From: Salinibaculum litoreum
Lineage (GTDB): Archaea; Halobacteriota; Halobacteria; Halobacteriales; Haloarculaceae
Reading direction: 5' to 3'
Length of the DNA stretch: 64,000 bases
Assembly: GCA_009789175.1 (NCBI GenBank)
Contig: CP046866.1
Location: forward strand, 3,224,001 to 3,288,000
Numbering within the stretch: the stretch's first letter is position 1; each line of letters opens with the position of its first letter. Positions 1-8,325 of the stretch are shown piece after piece. The notes below the pieces were generated by a model, which was not told where the DNA came from, did no database searches, and worked only from the letters and a program-made list of their open reading frames with translations. The position numbers and the translations under genes were made by a program.

Positions 1-180
1 GGTGGCGAGTTATCCCCGACAGTCAGCGGACTGACCGTAAGCATTGTTGTTGGCATCTTCACATTTGTCTTCGGTGTGGCGACGGGCAGCGGTATGCTCT
101 ATGGGGTTACCGATGGGCTGCTCACTGGTGCGGTCATCGGTGTCTGTTTTTATCTCGGGGCGCGGGCGCGAAGCGAGTGA
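1..180 (+). CDS. C-terminal end of a membrane protein (partial)
   Basis: The reading frame is open from the first base and stops at TGA 178-180, so this is the last 59 residues of a gene that begins outside the window. It has two hydrophobic stretches (about residues 13-29 and 36-53) separated by a short turn containing Gly and Asp, and ends in a basic tail (ARARSE). That pattern fits two membrane helices with a cytoplasmic C-terminus. The family cannot be recognised from this fragment. Confidence 0.6.
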   Translation, partial: GGELSPTVSGLTVSIVVGIFTFVFGVATGSGMLYGVTDGLLTGAVIGVCFYLGARARSE

Positions 181-276
181 AGGGTGCTGGAGAAGGCTGG
201 GGTGGACGAGGTACTGTCCGTGTCTGGGACCATCGACAAACGGAAGCAGTCTCCGACATCACCACGCCAGTCGTCT

Positions 277-1578
277 CTAGTACGGCCAGTCGCCGATGAC
301 TCGCATCCCCTCCGCGAGGTCTTCCGCGACGAGCTGGTCGGCAATCTCCTCGCGGGAACGGTGGGGAACCGCGGTGTCCTCGCGAGCGAGGTCGACGACC
401 AGTTCGGTCAGGAGAATCGCCTGTTCGCGGAGAGTGCGCACTTCGAGTTTGTCGAGCGTGTCCGCGTGCGTGTGCCCCCACCCGCGACCCCGGTCGCCGG
501 TGTCCGCGCGGACGTGATAGCCGGGCACGCCCTCGATGACGTAGGGCCAGTGGTCGCTGTGGGGGTTCAGTTCGGGGTCTACATCGACCGGGTGCTCAAA
601 GCGCTCACCGACCCGCGTTGCGGCGTCGACAAGCTCGTCGAAACCGTGGGTGTGACAGAGCAGCGTCCGGTTGCGGACCACCCCGTCGTTGTTGACTATC
701 GCCTTCACCTCCGACAGGTCACGGCGCTCGGCGTCGTAGTGTGAGCCGACGAGGCCGACCTCCTCGGCACCGTAGACGACGCAGTGAACCCGAGTGTCGA
801 GTTCGTCTTCGCGGGCCGCGAGTGCGCGTGCGACCTCGACGACCATCGCCGTCCCCGCACCGTTGTCCGCAGCACCCTCGGCGATGTCGTGGGCGTCGAC
901 GTGACTGGTCAACAGCACGTGTTCGTCGGTGTCGGGTCCCAGGTCAGCGTGGATGTTCTGGCTGGTCGCGTCGTGGCTGTCGGCGTCGACGCTGACGGTC
1001 ACCTCCTCGCTCTCGAAACGACGGCCGAGTCGAGCGCCGACCTCCTTCGAGACGCCGACGGCCGGAATCTCACCGATTGGAGCTTCCTCGGTCCCGACGC
1101 TGCCAGTCGGCGGGAGACAGCCCGGAACGTGGTTGACATAAACAAAGGCCTCGGCACCGGCCTCGACGGCGTGGTAATATTTCTCGCGGCGGTGGACGTA
1201 GCGGTCGTACCAGTCGGGCATGTCACTCGCGGCGAGGACCACAGCCCCGGAGAGGTCGCGGTCGAAGTCGTCGGGAAGGCCATACCTCAGGTCGACCAGG
1301 TCGCCGGAGACCTCGCCGGCGGGGCTCCGCGGGAGGGCGATACAGTCCTGGGTCGTCCCGCCGGCGTGGATGGCTGCGTCGCCGCGGGTCCACCCCTGGA
1401 TGTCGAACTCCGTCATGGCGACGTTGCGAGCGCCGGCATCGGCGAGTGCGTCCCGGGTCAGTTCCGCACTGCGACGCTCGCCCTCGCTGCCGGCCATCCG
1501 GTTGCCGACATCGACCAGCGATTCGAGATGGTCCCAGCCGGCGTCGCTGGTGAAGGTCTCGCCAATCCAGTCTGTCAT
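277..1578 (-). CDS. M28 family zinc aminopeptidase
   Basis: Predicted metallopeptidase of 433 residues that would remove N-terminal residues from peptides using two zinc ions. Residues 100-180 look like a protease-associated insertion, and the catalytic domain follows. The expected ligands are visible: SHVDAHD near residue 225-231, AADNGAG with the bridging Asp near 238, the catalytic AEE near 271-273, NND near 296-298 and GHTHADTLDK near 368-377. An upstream in-frame ATG exists at 1650, but an AT-rich box (TTTATTTT, about 1599-1606) lies 21-28 bases before the ATG at 1578, so leaderless expression from 1578 is preferred. No signal peptide is seen, so it is probably cytoplasmic. Its promoter abuts the inverted-repeat element at 1619-1727. 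The substrate is unknown. Confidence 0.88.
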   Translation of the reverse strand: MTDWIGETFTSDAGWDHLESLVDVGNRMAGSEGERRSAELTRDALADAGARNVAMTEFDIQGWTRGDAAIHAGGTTQDCIALPRSPAGEVSGDLVDLRYGLPDDFDRDLSGAVVLAASDMPDWYDRYVHRREKYYHAVEAGAEAFVYVNHVPGCLPPTGSVGTEEAPIGEIPAVGVSKEVGARLGRRFESEEVTVSVDADSHDATSQNIHADLGPDTDEHVLLTSHVDAHDIAEGAADNGAGTAMVVEVARALAAREDELDTRVHCVVYGAEEVGLVGSHYDAERRDLSEVKAIVNNDGVVRNRTLLCHTHGFDELVDAATRVGERFEHPVDVDPELNPHSDHWPYVIEGVPGYHVRADTGDRGRGWGHTHADTLDKLEVRTLREQAILLTELVVDLAREDTAVPHRSREEIADQLVAEDLAEGMRVIGDWPY

Positions 1579-1618
1579 ACCGGAGCGAGGGCCGTCGAGA
1601 AAATAAATGCCGGGAGTC

Positions 1619-1727
1619 ATACTGTCGGCTGCAAATCTCTCAACTTGCACCTACGCATTGCCGGTGTCTGGCGGCTTGCAGGACGGCTTCTTCGTCACGT
1701 TCTTTAGCTACTTACAGCCGACAGTAT
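1619..1727. repeat. 109-bp inverted-repeat element, copy A
   Basis: The left end reads ATACTGTCGGCTGCAA (1619-1634). The right end is its reverse complement with one mismatch (TTACAGCCGACAGTAT, 1712-1727). The interior has no open reading frame. Copy B at 51261-51370 has nearly the same length and aligns along its whole length (roughly 80 percent by eye), sharing the blocks CTCATTG/GCATTG, GGCTTGC, GGACGGCTTC and CTCTTTA/TTCTTTA. The right end overlaps the TGA stop of the phosphodiesterase gene by one base, exactly as copy B does with its own neighbour. It may be a MITE or a structured 3' UTR. Confidence 0.75.
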
Positions 1728-2224
1728 CAGTCGATGTCGTGGAAGGTCACGTCGTCGGTCTCGGTGTCCCACAGCACCGCGGCGGGCGGTTCGCCACCCG
1801 CTGGCTCGGTCGGGATGCCGCCCGGGTTGATGTGGATGGTCCCGTCGTAGTCCTCGTGGACCTGCTCGTGTGTGTGCCCGCGGAGGACGACATCGTAGTT
1901 CCCCGACTCCAGCAAGGCGCCGACGATGGCTTCGCTGGTCCCGTGATAGATAGCGACCTCGTGGTCGTCGAGGACGAGTTCGCCCACCTCCCCGAGATAC
2001 ATGCCGAAGTTGTCGACGAGTTCCTTCAGCGCCCACTCGCCGTCGTTGTTGCCCCGGACCGCGTAGAAGTCGAAGTCGTCGTGGTCGAAGACCCGGGCGG
2101 TAAACGGCGAGACGATGTCGCCACAGTGGACCACGATATCCACGTCTTCCTCGGCGAAACGGTCGACGGCGGCCTGTGCGATGTCCAGATTGTCGTGCGT
2201 ATCGGAGACGATACCGACGAGCAT
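1727..2224 (-). CDS. MJ0936/YfcE family metallophosphodiesterase
   Basis: A 165-residue calcineurin-like phosphoesterase of the archaeal MJ0936 type, which hydrolyses phosphodiesters with two metal ions. The diagnostic motifs are present in order: SDTHDN near residues 7-12, HCGDIV near 33-38, GNND near 58-61, a histidine in the AIYHGTS segment, and GHTHEQ near 114-119. The ORF extends 35 codons upstream, but ATG 2224 begins the family N-terminus ([12 protein letters not shown]) and is preceded by a Shine-Dalgarno-like GGGAGGT, so it is the chosen start. The TGA stop overlaps the inverted repeat at 1619-1727. The gene is divergent from GAPDH, with about 100 bases between them. The physiological substrate is not predictable. 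Confidence 0.88.
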   Translation of the reverse strand: MLVGIVSDTHDNLDIAQAAVDRFAEEDVDIVVHCGDIVSPFTARVFDHDDFDFYAVRGNNDGEWALKELVDNFGMYLGEVGELVLDDHEVAIYHGTSEAIVGALLESGNYDVVLRGHTHEQVHEDYDGTIHINPGGIPTEPAGGEPPAAVLWDTETDDVTFHDID

Positions 2225-2328
2225 ACCTCCCGTTCGGGTGGGGGTCGTATCACCGTTTGGAACGCGATGTGGTGGCGTCGTGGGTGGTATCACAACGCCT
2301 AAGCGGGCGAGTAGCGAACTCCCGGACA

Positions 2329-3387
2329 ATGATTCAGGTAGGTATCAACGGGTACGGTACCATCGGAAAACGCGTGGCCGACGCCGTCGTCCAGCAACCG
2401 GATATGGAAGTCGTCGGAGTGGCCAAGACCCGTCCGAACTTCGAGGCACAGAGTGCAATCGAGAAGGGTTTCGACCTCTATGCGGCCCGCGAGGACCGCA
2501 AACACCTCTTTGGCGAGGCCGGTATCGACATCGCCGGTGACGTGGAAGACCTCGTCGAGCAGAGTGATATCGTGGTCGACGCCTGTCCGTCCGGCATCGG
2601 CGAGGCAAACGCCGAGATGTACGCCGAGTACGACACGCCCGCACTCCTGCAGGGCGGCGAGGACAAAGACGCCGTCGACGCGAGCTTCAACGCTCGCTCG
2701 AACTACGACACCGTTGAGGGCGAAGACCTCGTCCGCGTCGTCTCCTGTAACACGACCGGTCTCTCCCGGCTCATCGCCCCGCTCGCCGAGGAGTACGGCA
2801 TCGAGAAAGTGCGCGCGACGCTGGTCCGTCGTGGCGGCGACCCCGCCCAGTCCGGTCGCGGCCCCATCAATGACATCCTCCCGAACCCGGTGAGCCTGCC
2901 CAGCCACCACGGCCCCGACGTGAACACCATCTTCCCCGAGTTGTCCATCGACACGCTCGGCCTGAAAGTGCCCGCGACGCTGATGCACATGCACAGCGTC
3001 AACGTCACGCTCGAATCCGAACCTGGCGCCGACGAGGTGCGCGAGTTGCTCGACGCCCAGGACCGCACCTTCGTCATCCCCGACTGGCTCGGGCTGGACG
3101 GTGCCGGTGCCATCAAGGAACTCGCACAGGACGCCGGCCGCCCGCGGGCGGACATCTGGGAGAACTGCATCTGGGGCGAATCGGTGTCGATGGAGGGCTC
3201 GGACCTCTATCTCTTCCAGGCCATCCACCAGGAGTCAGACGTGGTCCCCGAGAACGTCGACGCCATCCGTGCCGTGCTGGGCGAGGCCGACCAGGCCGAG
3301 AGCATCCAGCGCACTAACGAGGCGATGGGGCTGGCCGACGGGCTCGCACCGACCCGCGTCGCACCCGAAGCGACGGCCGACGACTGA
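2329..3387 (+). CDS. gap: Archaeal type II glyceraldehyde-3-phosphate dehydrogenase
   Basis: A 352-residue phosphorylating GAPDH of the archaeal class II type, interconverting glyceraldehyde 3-phosphate and 1,3-bisphosphoglycerate with NAD(P). The Rossmann motif GINGYGTIG is at residues 5-13, the catalytic cysteine is in SCNTTGL (Cys140), and the PSHHGPD segment near 191-197 supplies the family histidine. The ORF is open upstream to 2176, but only ATG 2329 gives the normal family N-terminus. Phosphoglycerate kinase, the next pathway enzyme, lies 3 kb away on the other strand (5122-6357). In haloarchaea that carry both types, class II GAPDH is usually linked to gluconeogenesis; whether this organism has a second GAPDH cannot be seen here. 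The stop is followed at once by an inverted-repeat element. Confidence 0.95.
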   Translation: MIQVGINGYGTIGKRVADAVVQQPDMEVVGVAKTRPNFEAQSAIEKGFDLYAAREDRKHLFGEAGIDIAGDVEDLVEQSDIVVDACPSGIGEANAEMYAEYDTPALLQGGEDKDAVDASFNARSNYDTVEGEDLVRVVSCNTTGLSRLIAPLAEEYGIEKVRATLVRRGGDPAQSGRGPINDILPNPVSLPSHHGPDVNTIFPELSIDTLGLKVPATLMHMHSVNVTLESEPGADEVRELLDAQDRTFVIPDWLGLDGAGAIKELAQDAGRPRADIWENCIWGESVSMEGSDLYLFQAIHQESDVVPENVDAIRAVLGEADQAESIQRTNEAMGLADGLAPTRVAPEATADD

Positions 3388-3490
3388 ACTGTCGGCTGTC
3401 ATTACGTGGAATCGCTGTCGATGTGTCGCTCAGCACACCCCAGAAGCGTCTACATCCGATGCAACTGATAAACGGAGTCACAGCCGACAG
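3388..3490. repeat. Inverted-repeat element between convergent genes, copy C
   Basis: The ends are ACTGTCGGCTGT (3388-3399) and ACAGCCGACAG (3480-3490), so the element is about 103 bp. It starts on the base after the GAPDH TGA and ends five bases before the stop of the convergent gene at 3496. The interior differs from copies A and B. Placed between convergent genes it could fold in either transcript and end transcription or protect 3' ends; that role is inferred. Confidence 0.65.
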
Positions 3491-3495
3491 GTAGC

Positions 3496-3906
3496 TTACC
3501 CGTCGGTCGCCTCGTAGACCGGCAGGTCCTCGTTTTCGATGATTTCCAGACACTTCGCGGCCTCGGACAGTGCGAGGTCCTCGTAGTAGATGTGGGGCCA
3601 CAGTTCCTCGCCCTCCGAGAGGTCGTGATTCTCAGCCGAGACCTCGCCGTCGGCGGGCGTGGTCGCCTCCATCTCACCGAGGGTCTCCAGCACGGCCGCC
3701 TTGGGGGCCGTCGTCGCCACGAACCGCACTTTCATCTCGTCGACGACGCTGCCGGTACAGGACAGTGAGGTCGGGCGCATCGAGTTGTCGATACGTGGGT
3801 CGAGTTTGACCTTCGCCCAGGTGCCGCCGACCCCCCGGTACGTGCCGGCTTCGACCGGCGAATCGACGTGTTCGGAAAGCACCTGCCGGACCGTCTCCTC
3901 GTTCAT
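3496..3906 (-). CDS. Conserved haloarchaeal protein of unknown function
   Basis: An acidic 136-residue protein with no recognised domain, no membrane segment and one cysteine pair (SLSC near 50 and KCLE near 118). The start is supported by a TATA box (TATAAA read on the plus strand at 3931-3936) about 25 bases upstream of ATG 3906, giving a leaderless transcript. The C-terminal part is rich in Glu and Asp, typical of haloarchaeal cytoplasmic proteins. It sits between the inverted-repeat element and the membrane protein gene at 3955, whose transcript runs in the same direction. Function is not inferable from the context. Confidence 0.7.
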   Translation of the reverse strand: MNEETVRQVLSEHVDSPVEAGTYRGVGGTWAKVKLDPRIDNSMRPTSLSCTGSVVDEMKVRFVATTAPKAAVLETLGEMEATTPADGEVSAENHDLSEGEELWPHIYYEDLALSEAAKCLEIIENEDLPVYEATDG

Positions 3907-3954
3907 AGGAGAGGTCAGAGGCTACGAGAATATAAACGACAAGCTCGACAGCCG

Positions 3955-5052
3955 TCAGTTCGTCCGATTGTCCCTGTCCGAATCGAGCTGTGGGTCCTGC
4001 TGCGTACTCGGGTCAGACTGCTTTTGTTGCGTGTTCACATCGGGGTTGAGCTGGGGCTCCTCGTTTGGCGAGGAGTCCGTCACGTTGCTGGTGTGCTGGA
4101 GTCCCTCGCGTTCGACGTAGACATCGATATCCTCGGCGAGTTCTTCGAGTTCCGCCTTGAGGTCTCCCCGGTGGCTGTCGAGTCTGTCCTGCATCTCCGG
4201 TCCGAGTTGCTGTTCGAGGAGCTTGGTGTACTGAATCCGGTAGTGGAACGGCGCTTGCCGGACGAGTTTCGTCTGGAAGCCCTCGATAGTGCCACGGTGT
4301 GACTGGACGCCGCGGTTGAACCAGCCTTTGAGTTGCCACATGAACCCGTCTTCGACGGGGACTTTCTCCTCGGCGGAGGCGACGACATCGTTGTTCCACC
4401 GCCGGACCTGATTGGTCAACGCACGACGGAACGTCCAGTCAAGCGTTTCGAGTTCGCCAGTGTCGACGGCGACGAAGGAGTCACCGGCGAAGACCACACT
4501 CATGTTCGCGAAGATGTCGGTCCGTGTCTGGTTCCCGGCCTCGGTCGTCCGCTCGCTCACCTCGCCGGTCATCAGTGTGCGAATCATGTCCTGGCGGATT
4601 ATCGGGAACGTATCCCGGTCTTTCTGGGAGTAGCCATACACCCCAGCGAGGGCGAGAATGACGCCGAGGCCGGACAGCGCCATCTGCTCGCCGCTGAACC
4701 CGAGTACCACCAGAATAATCCCGAGGACGACAGCCAGTGCGCCGTGTGGTCCGTAGGGACGGTACTCCAGTGCGCCGTTCCCGATTTTGGCCCAGTCCGA
4801 CGTGGCGCGCATCCGCCCCTTGACGACGCCAGTCTTCTGTCCGACCTCTTCGCTTGCGATGTCGAGGTCCTGCTCCTGGTTCCCCTCGACCTGATACTTG
4901 AACCCGTAGTCGTTTTGAATCTCTTCGATGCCCCGTTTGAGTTTCCGGTAAAACGACCGGGGGTTGATACCGTTGTAATCCCCTTCGACGAACTTTGTCG
5001 CCTTCCGAAGGTCCTGCCTGTTGAACGGCGGCAAACCAGAGCCCTGACTCAT
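3955..5052 (-). CDS. Membrane protein with central TM hairpin, unknown function
   Basis: A 365-residue protein with a soluble N-terminal domain (about 1-100), two adjacent hydrophobic helices (about 103-120 and 124-140) and a long soluble C-terminal part (about 145-365) ending in a Gln/Asp/Asn-rich low-complexity tail after residue 315. The topology suggests both soluble parts are on the cytoplasmic face. No known domain is recognised. The C-terminal region (about 265-310) is helical and charged and could form a coiled coil. An AT-rich box lies 10-19 bases upstream of ATG 5052, too close for a standard leaderless TATA box, so the start is somewhat uncertain. It follows pgk on the same strand with a 69-base gap. 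Confidence 0.65.
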   Translation of the reverse strand: MSQGSGLPPFNRQDLRKATKFVEGDYNGINPRSFYRKLKRGIEEIQNDYGFKYQVEGNQEQDLDIASEEVGQKTGVVKGRMRATSDWAKIGNGALEYRPYGPHGALAVVLGIILVVLGFSGEQMALSGLGVILALAGVYGYSQKDRDTFPIIRQDMIRTLMTGEVSERTTEAGNQTRTDIFANMSVVFAGDSFVAVDTGELETLDWTFRRALTNQVRRWNNDVVASAEEKVPVEDGFMWQLKGWFNRGVQSHRGTIEGFQTKLVRQAPFHYRIQYTKLLEQQLGPEMQDRLDSHRGDLKAELEELAEDIDVYVEREGLQHTSNVTDSSPNEEPQLNPDVNTQQKQSDPSTQQDPQLDSDRDNRTN

Positions 5053-5121
5053 TCTGGACAGTATTTAATCAGTAACCGACAAGACACTGGACACTGCGGC
5101 AATTATTGAGGGTTTGGCGGG

Positions 5122-6357
5122 CTACTCGACGGCTTCCGCTTCGGCTTCGGTCGCGTGTTTTAGGACCTCGACACCGGGGAGTGACTTCCCGGTCAGCGCG
5201 CGGATGTACGCGCCGCCGGCGATGGAGACGTGTGAGAAGTCCCGTTCGCGCATCCCGTACATCTCGATGGCGCGCGAGGTGTCGCCGCCGCCGACCACCG
5301 AAAAGCAGTCACAGGCCGCGATGGCCTCCAGAACGTTCGTCGTCCCGTGGGAGAACCGCTCGTCCTCGAACAGACCGAGTGCGCCTTTCACGAACACCGC
5401 CGAGGAGTTGGCCGCGATATCGGCGTAGCGTTCGGTGGTGTCCGCGCCAACGTCGAGATAGTCGTGGTCTTTGTTTTTCACGTCGGCGACGGTCACCTCG
5501 ATGCGTTCGCCCTCGTCGTTCTCGTAGGCCAAATCCGTCGGGTAGACGAGTTCGCTCGGGTGGGCCTCTATCATGTGCTGAATCTTCTCGCGGTTTGCCT
5601 CGAACTGCTCGTCGTAGAGGTCCATCTCGCCGAGGTCCCTGCCCACGTCGTAGCCGACGGCACGCAAGAAGAGTTCTCCCGCGATACCACCGAGCAGGAA
5701 GTTGTCGACCTTGTCCTCCAGTGCGGTCATCACGTCGATGACATCGGTCGCCTTCTTGCCACCGGCGACCATCGTTACCTCGCCGTCGAACTCCTTGTTG
5801 GCAATCGAGGAGTTGGCCTCGTACTCGCTTTCCATCACGCGGCCGGCGTAGGCGTCCATTTCGAGCGGGAACCCGACGATGGAGGCGTGGCTGCGGTGCG
5901 CGACGGAGTAGCCATCGCCGATGTAGGCGTCGAATTCGGGTGCCAGTGTCTGGACGAGGTCGCTCTGTGCGTGTTCCTCGGGGTCTTTCTCGGGGAGTTC
6001 GTCGTCGGTCATCCGGACGTTCTCAAGCATGAGCACCTCGCCCGAATCGAGTTCGTCGATTGCCTGTAAGGCGTCGTCGCCGTAGGTGTCCTCGACGAAG
6101 TGGATGGGCTGGTCGACGTGTTCGGCGAGGATATCGGCATGCTGGACGAGCGAGACGAACGTATCCCGGCCGGGCCGTCCCTGGTGGGCCAGTAGGGCGA
6201 CCGCGTGGCCGCGGTCGACGAGTTCTCTGACGGTCCCGGCGTGTCGTGAGAACCTGCGATTGTCCTGGACGCGGCCGTCCTCGACGGGGGAGTTGAGGTC
6301 CACGCGCATGAGGACCCGTTGCCCGTCGTCGAGGTCGTCGAGCGTCGCGTAGCTCAT
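5122..6357 (-). CDS. pgk: Phosphoglycerate kinase
   Basis: A 411-residue kinase that transfers phosphate between 1,3-bisphosphoglycerate and ADP in glycolysis and gluconeogenesis. Family signatures include RVDLNSP near residue 18, the substrate-binding HQGRPGRD segment near 57-64, LENVRM near 108, GYSVAHRSHASIVG near 145-158, AGGKKATD near 187 and the nucleotide-binding VVGGGDTSRA near the C-terminus. The ORF is open for 23 more codons, but ATG 6357 begins the family N-terminus and has GGTGGAG a few bases upstream. Its clustering with GAPDH (2329-3387) brings two consecutive pathway steps together, though on opposite strands and not in one operon. Confidence 0.95.
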   Translation of the reverse strand: MSYATLDDLDDGQRVLMRVDLNSPVEDGRVQDNRRFSRHAGTVRELVDRGHAVALLAHQGRPGRDTFVSLVQHADILAEHVDQPIHFVEDTYGDDALQAIDELDSGEVLMLENVRMTDDELPEKDPEEHAQSDLVQTLAPEFDAYIGDGYSVAHRSHASIVGFPLEMDAYAGRVMESEYEANSSIANKEFDGEVTMVAGGKKATDVIDVMTALEDKVDNFLLGGIAGELFLRAVGYDVGRDLGEMDLYDEQFEANREKIQHMIEAHPSELVYPTDLAYENDEGERIEVTVADVKNKDHDYLDVGADTTERYADIAANSSAVFVKGALGLFEDERFSHGTTNVLEAIAACDCFSVVGGGDTSRAIEMYGMRERDFSHVSIAGGAYIRALTGKSLPGVEVLKHATEAEAEAVE

Positions 6358-6520
6358 TGGCTCCACCTGCGTCGACCAACTATTAGTACCCCGCGATGTT
6401 CGACGGTTTTCGGCCAGGTCAGGCACTGCCTACTGCATTGCCGGCTCCCCCGGGTCAGTGAGGTGGACACGAATCGAGCCGAGCCGAAGGCTTTTGAGTC
6501 GCTTCGCCCTATCCCATTGC

Positions 6521-6919
6521 ATGAGACGCGACGACCGCGACGACCCGTTCGACGAGTTCTTCGAGGAGATAGAACGGATGATGAACGAGATGATGGGCAG
6601 CAACGCCCAGTTCCACTTCGAGCACAACAGCGGTGGCGACACCTCCCAGCAGGGAAGTTCCGTTCACTTCGATGTCCACGAGGAAGAGGACACCGTCCGC
6701 ATCGTCGCCGACCTCCCCGGCGTCACCAAAGAGGACATCGACCTCAAATGCGACGGCACGACCCTCCATCTCGACGCCAACGGACAACAGCGAACCTACC
6801 GCGAGCGCATCGACCTGCCCGTGGCCGTCGACGAACATTCCGCCAGCGCCACCTACAACAACGGCATCCTCGAGGTCACCTTCGAAAGCGCCGACGACTC
6901 CACGAGCATCGACCTGTAA
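6521..6919 (+). CDS. Hsp20/alpha-crystallin small heat-shock protein
   Basis: A 132-residue holdase chaperone that should bind unfolding proteins without ATP. The N-terminal 45 residues are Met/Phe-rich (DPFDEFFEEIERMMNEMMG), as in other archaeal Hsp20 proteins, and the rest is an alpha-crystallin domain with the typical DLPGV turn near residue 65 and the NNGILEV strand near 115-121. The start at ATG 6521 is preferred over the upstream ATG at 6458 because a TATA-like CTTTTGAG lies about 30 bases before it and the protein then begins MRRDDRDDPF. A short Ser-Ile-Asp-Leu tail replaces a clear IxI motif, which might limit oligomerisation. Confidence 0.9.
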   Translation: MRRDDRDDPFDEFFEEIERMMNEMMGSNAQFHFEHNSGGDTSQQGSSVHFDVHEEEDTVRIVADLPGVTKEDIDLKCDGTTLHLDANGQQRTYRERIDLPVAVDEHSASATYNNGILEVTFESADDSTSIDL

Positions 6920-6956
6920 CTAGTCGATACGGCATCCCTCCCGCCGCCCCCGACCG

Positions 6957-7808
6957 ATGACCCTCCCCACAGACCGCTCGGAGCCGCTGTCCTGGGATCT
7001 CTCGCCAGTTGATTTTAGGACCACCTCGTTGCTTCGATACCTCCCGTTTGTCTTCCTCGGTGGCTACGCCGGTGTTGTCCTCGTCGCGGGTGGGCTGGCG
7101 CTGCCCGGACTGCTCGCGAACCCGAAACTGCTCGCAGTGGCCGTGTTACTCGCACTCGTCGGCGGCCCGGCCTCACTGCTTTATCTGTGGCCGATGATTC
7201 GGGACCCCGACCAGCGGACCGGCCTCGACCCGCGTGGCTGGTACGAGGGAATGCGCCCCGCCGGCGTCATTGCTGCGGCCGTCACCGGAACGATTCTGCT
7301 CCTTGCCGGCAGCGCCGTGACAGCCAATGCAACCTATCTCCTCGGAATCGTCCTCTTGTTTATGTGTCCGTTGTTCGTGCTCAGCATCGTCGACGGTCAG
7401 GGGCGTCTCGACCCCGAGTCGGGGACACTCACCTATCAGGAGTCGTCGGCCGATGTGACCAGTATCGACCGCGTGCGGTGCTTTCGGGTCGGGTCAGTGA
7501 CGCTCGTCTGGCTCGGGTACGCCGCCGGCACGAGCGGTCCCCGGCCCCGCCTACTCACCGTCCCCGAGGACGCGGCCGACGACGTCCTTGCTGTGTTGCG
7601 GGCCGGCGCAAACGCACCGGCAACTGTCGAGCCTCGCGACCCCGACCGCGTCGCACAGGCAGTGCTTGTCGTGTTCGGCTTCCTCTTTTTTGTCGCAGCG
7701 ATAGGCGTCCACCTGTTCGACCCCGCCGAAGACGCCGGCATCTACGTTACGGTCATCGCCGGAGGTGTCGGTCTCGCGTGTCTGTTGGCCGCGCGGTACG
7801 TGGCCTGA
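6957..7808 (+). CDS. Multi-pass membrane protein, unknown function
   Basis: A 283-residue protein with about six hydrophobic helices (roughly 28-48, 57-80, 101-120, 124-143, 228-247 and 255-275). Helices 4 and 5 are separated by a soluble stretch of about 80 residues that contains a PH-like run of beta-strand sequence (SIDRVRCFRVGSVTLVWLGY). No family is recognised with confidence. It starts 37 bases after the hsp20 stop on the same strand and could be read from the same transcript; no separate TATA box is obvious. Confidence 0.65.
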   Translation: MTLPTDRSEPLSWDLSPVDFRTTSLLRYLPFVFLGGYAGVVLVAGGLALPGLLANPKLLAVAVLLALVGGPASLLYLWPMIRDPDQRTGLDPRGWYEGMRPAGVIAAAVTGTILLLAGSAVTANATYLLGIVLLFMCPLFVLSIVDGQGRLDPESGTLTYQESSADVTSIDRVRCFRVGSVTLVWLGYAAGTSGPRPRLLTVPEDAADDVLAVLRAGANAPATVEPRDPDRVAQAVLVVFGFLFFVAAIGVHLFDPAEDAGIYVTVIAGGVGLACLLAARYVA

Positions 7809-7901
7809 GCAGCCTGGCGGTCACTCTGCAACCACCTGCAGAACGAACGTGTTGAGCGCGTGAATAGATTTATTAGATTGCATTAGTTACTATAGTTACT
7901 T

Positions 7902-8294
7902 ATGAACGAGCAGGATGGGGATGGGAGAGCGGCCGAGACCACGGAGCGTCCGCTGGTTTCGGGGCCTGCGCATCTGGCTGACGACGAGTTCTATCGTGCG
8001 CTCGCCGACCGGACACGCCGCCGCCTCGCCTACTACCTCACGATGCAGTCGGAGACGACAGTCGAGGACAGCACCACCGCACTCGTCGGCTGGGACGTAT
8101 CGGGACAGGGCTCGATGGCGTCGCCATCGGACCACAAAGAGATGCGAACGGCACTCGAACACGTCCACCTCCCGATGCTGGCCGACGCCGGCCTCATCGA
8201 GTACGACCCCGACAGCGGGACCGTCGCAGCCGAGGACCTGCACGAGGATGTCGAGTGGCTGCTCGAACGGAGCATCACGACCGACCCCGAATGA
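7902..8294 (+). CDS. DUF7344-type winged-helix protein
   Basis: A 130-residue acidic protein resembling haloarchaeal DUF7344 domains, which are predicted winged-helix DNA- or protein-binding modules. The segment ADDEFYRALADRTRRRLAYYL (residues 26-46) and the later HLPMLADAGLIEYD (residues 88-101) match the helix and wing pattern of ArsR-like folds. A TATA box (TTTATTAG, 7869-7876) sits 26-33 bases before the ATG, supporting a leaderless start. The TGA stop is the first part of the repeat motif TGATACTGTCGGCTGTA. The DICT-domain gene begins 32 bases downstream and is probably functionally linked. Confidence 0.75.
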   Translation: MNEQDGDGRAAETTERPLVSGPAHLADDEFYRALADRTRRRLAYYLTMQSETTVEDSTTALVGWDVSGQGSMASPSDHKEMRTALEHVHLPMLADAGLIEYDPDSGTVAAEDLHEDVEWLLERSITTDPE

Positions 8295-8308
8295 TACTGT
8301 CGGCTGTA
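8292..8308 (+). repeat. Stop-codon repeat motif, single end (E)
   Basis: The TGA stop of the DUF7344 gene runs directly into ATACTGTCGGCTGTA, the end sequence of the inverted-repeat family seen at 1619-1727, 3388-3490, 25781-25859 and 51261-51370. No matching right end is found before the next gene starts at 8326, so this is a solo end. It lies in the 31-bp promoter region of the DICT gene. Confidence 0.6.
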
Positions 8309-8325
8309 CGTGCGTGACTAGAGCA

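Noticed and set aside
1607-2302. Plus-strand ORF of 231 residues across the phosphodiesterase gene
   Set aside because: It is antisense to a gene with complete catalytic motifs and shows mirrored GC-rich codon composition; long antisense frames are common in haloarchaeal DNA.
2299-3228. 309-residue minus-strand ORF over GAPDH
   Set aside because: Shadow of the GAPDH gene in the antisense frame, with no motif or start signal.
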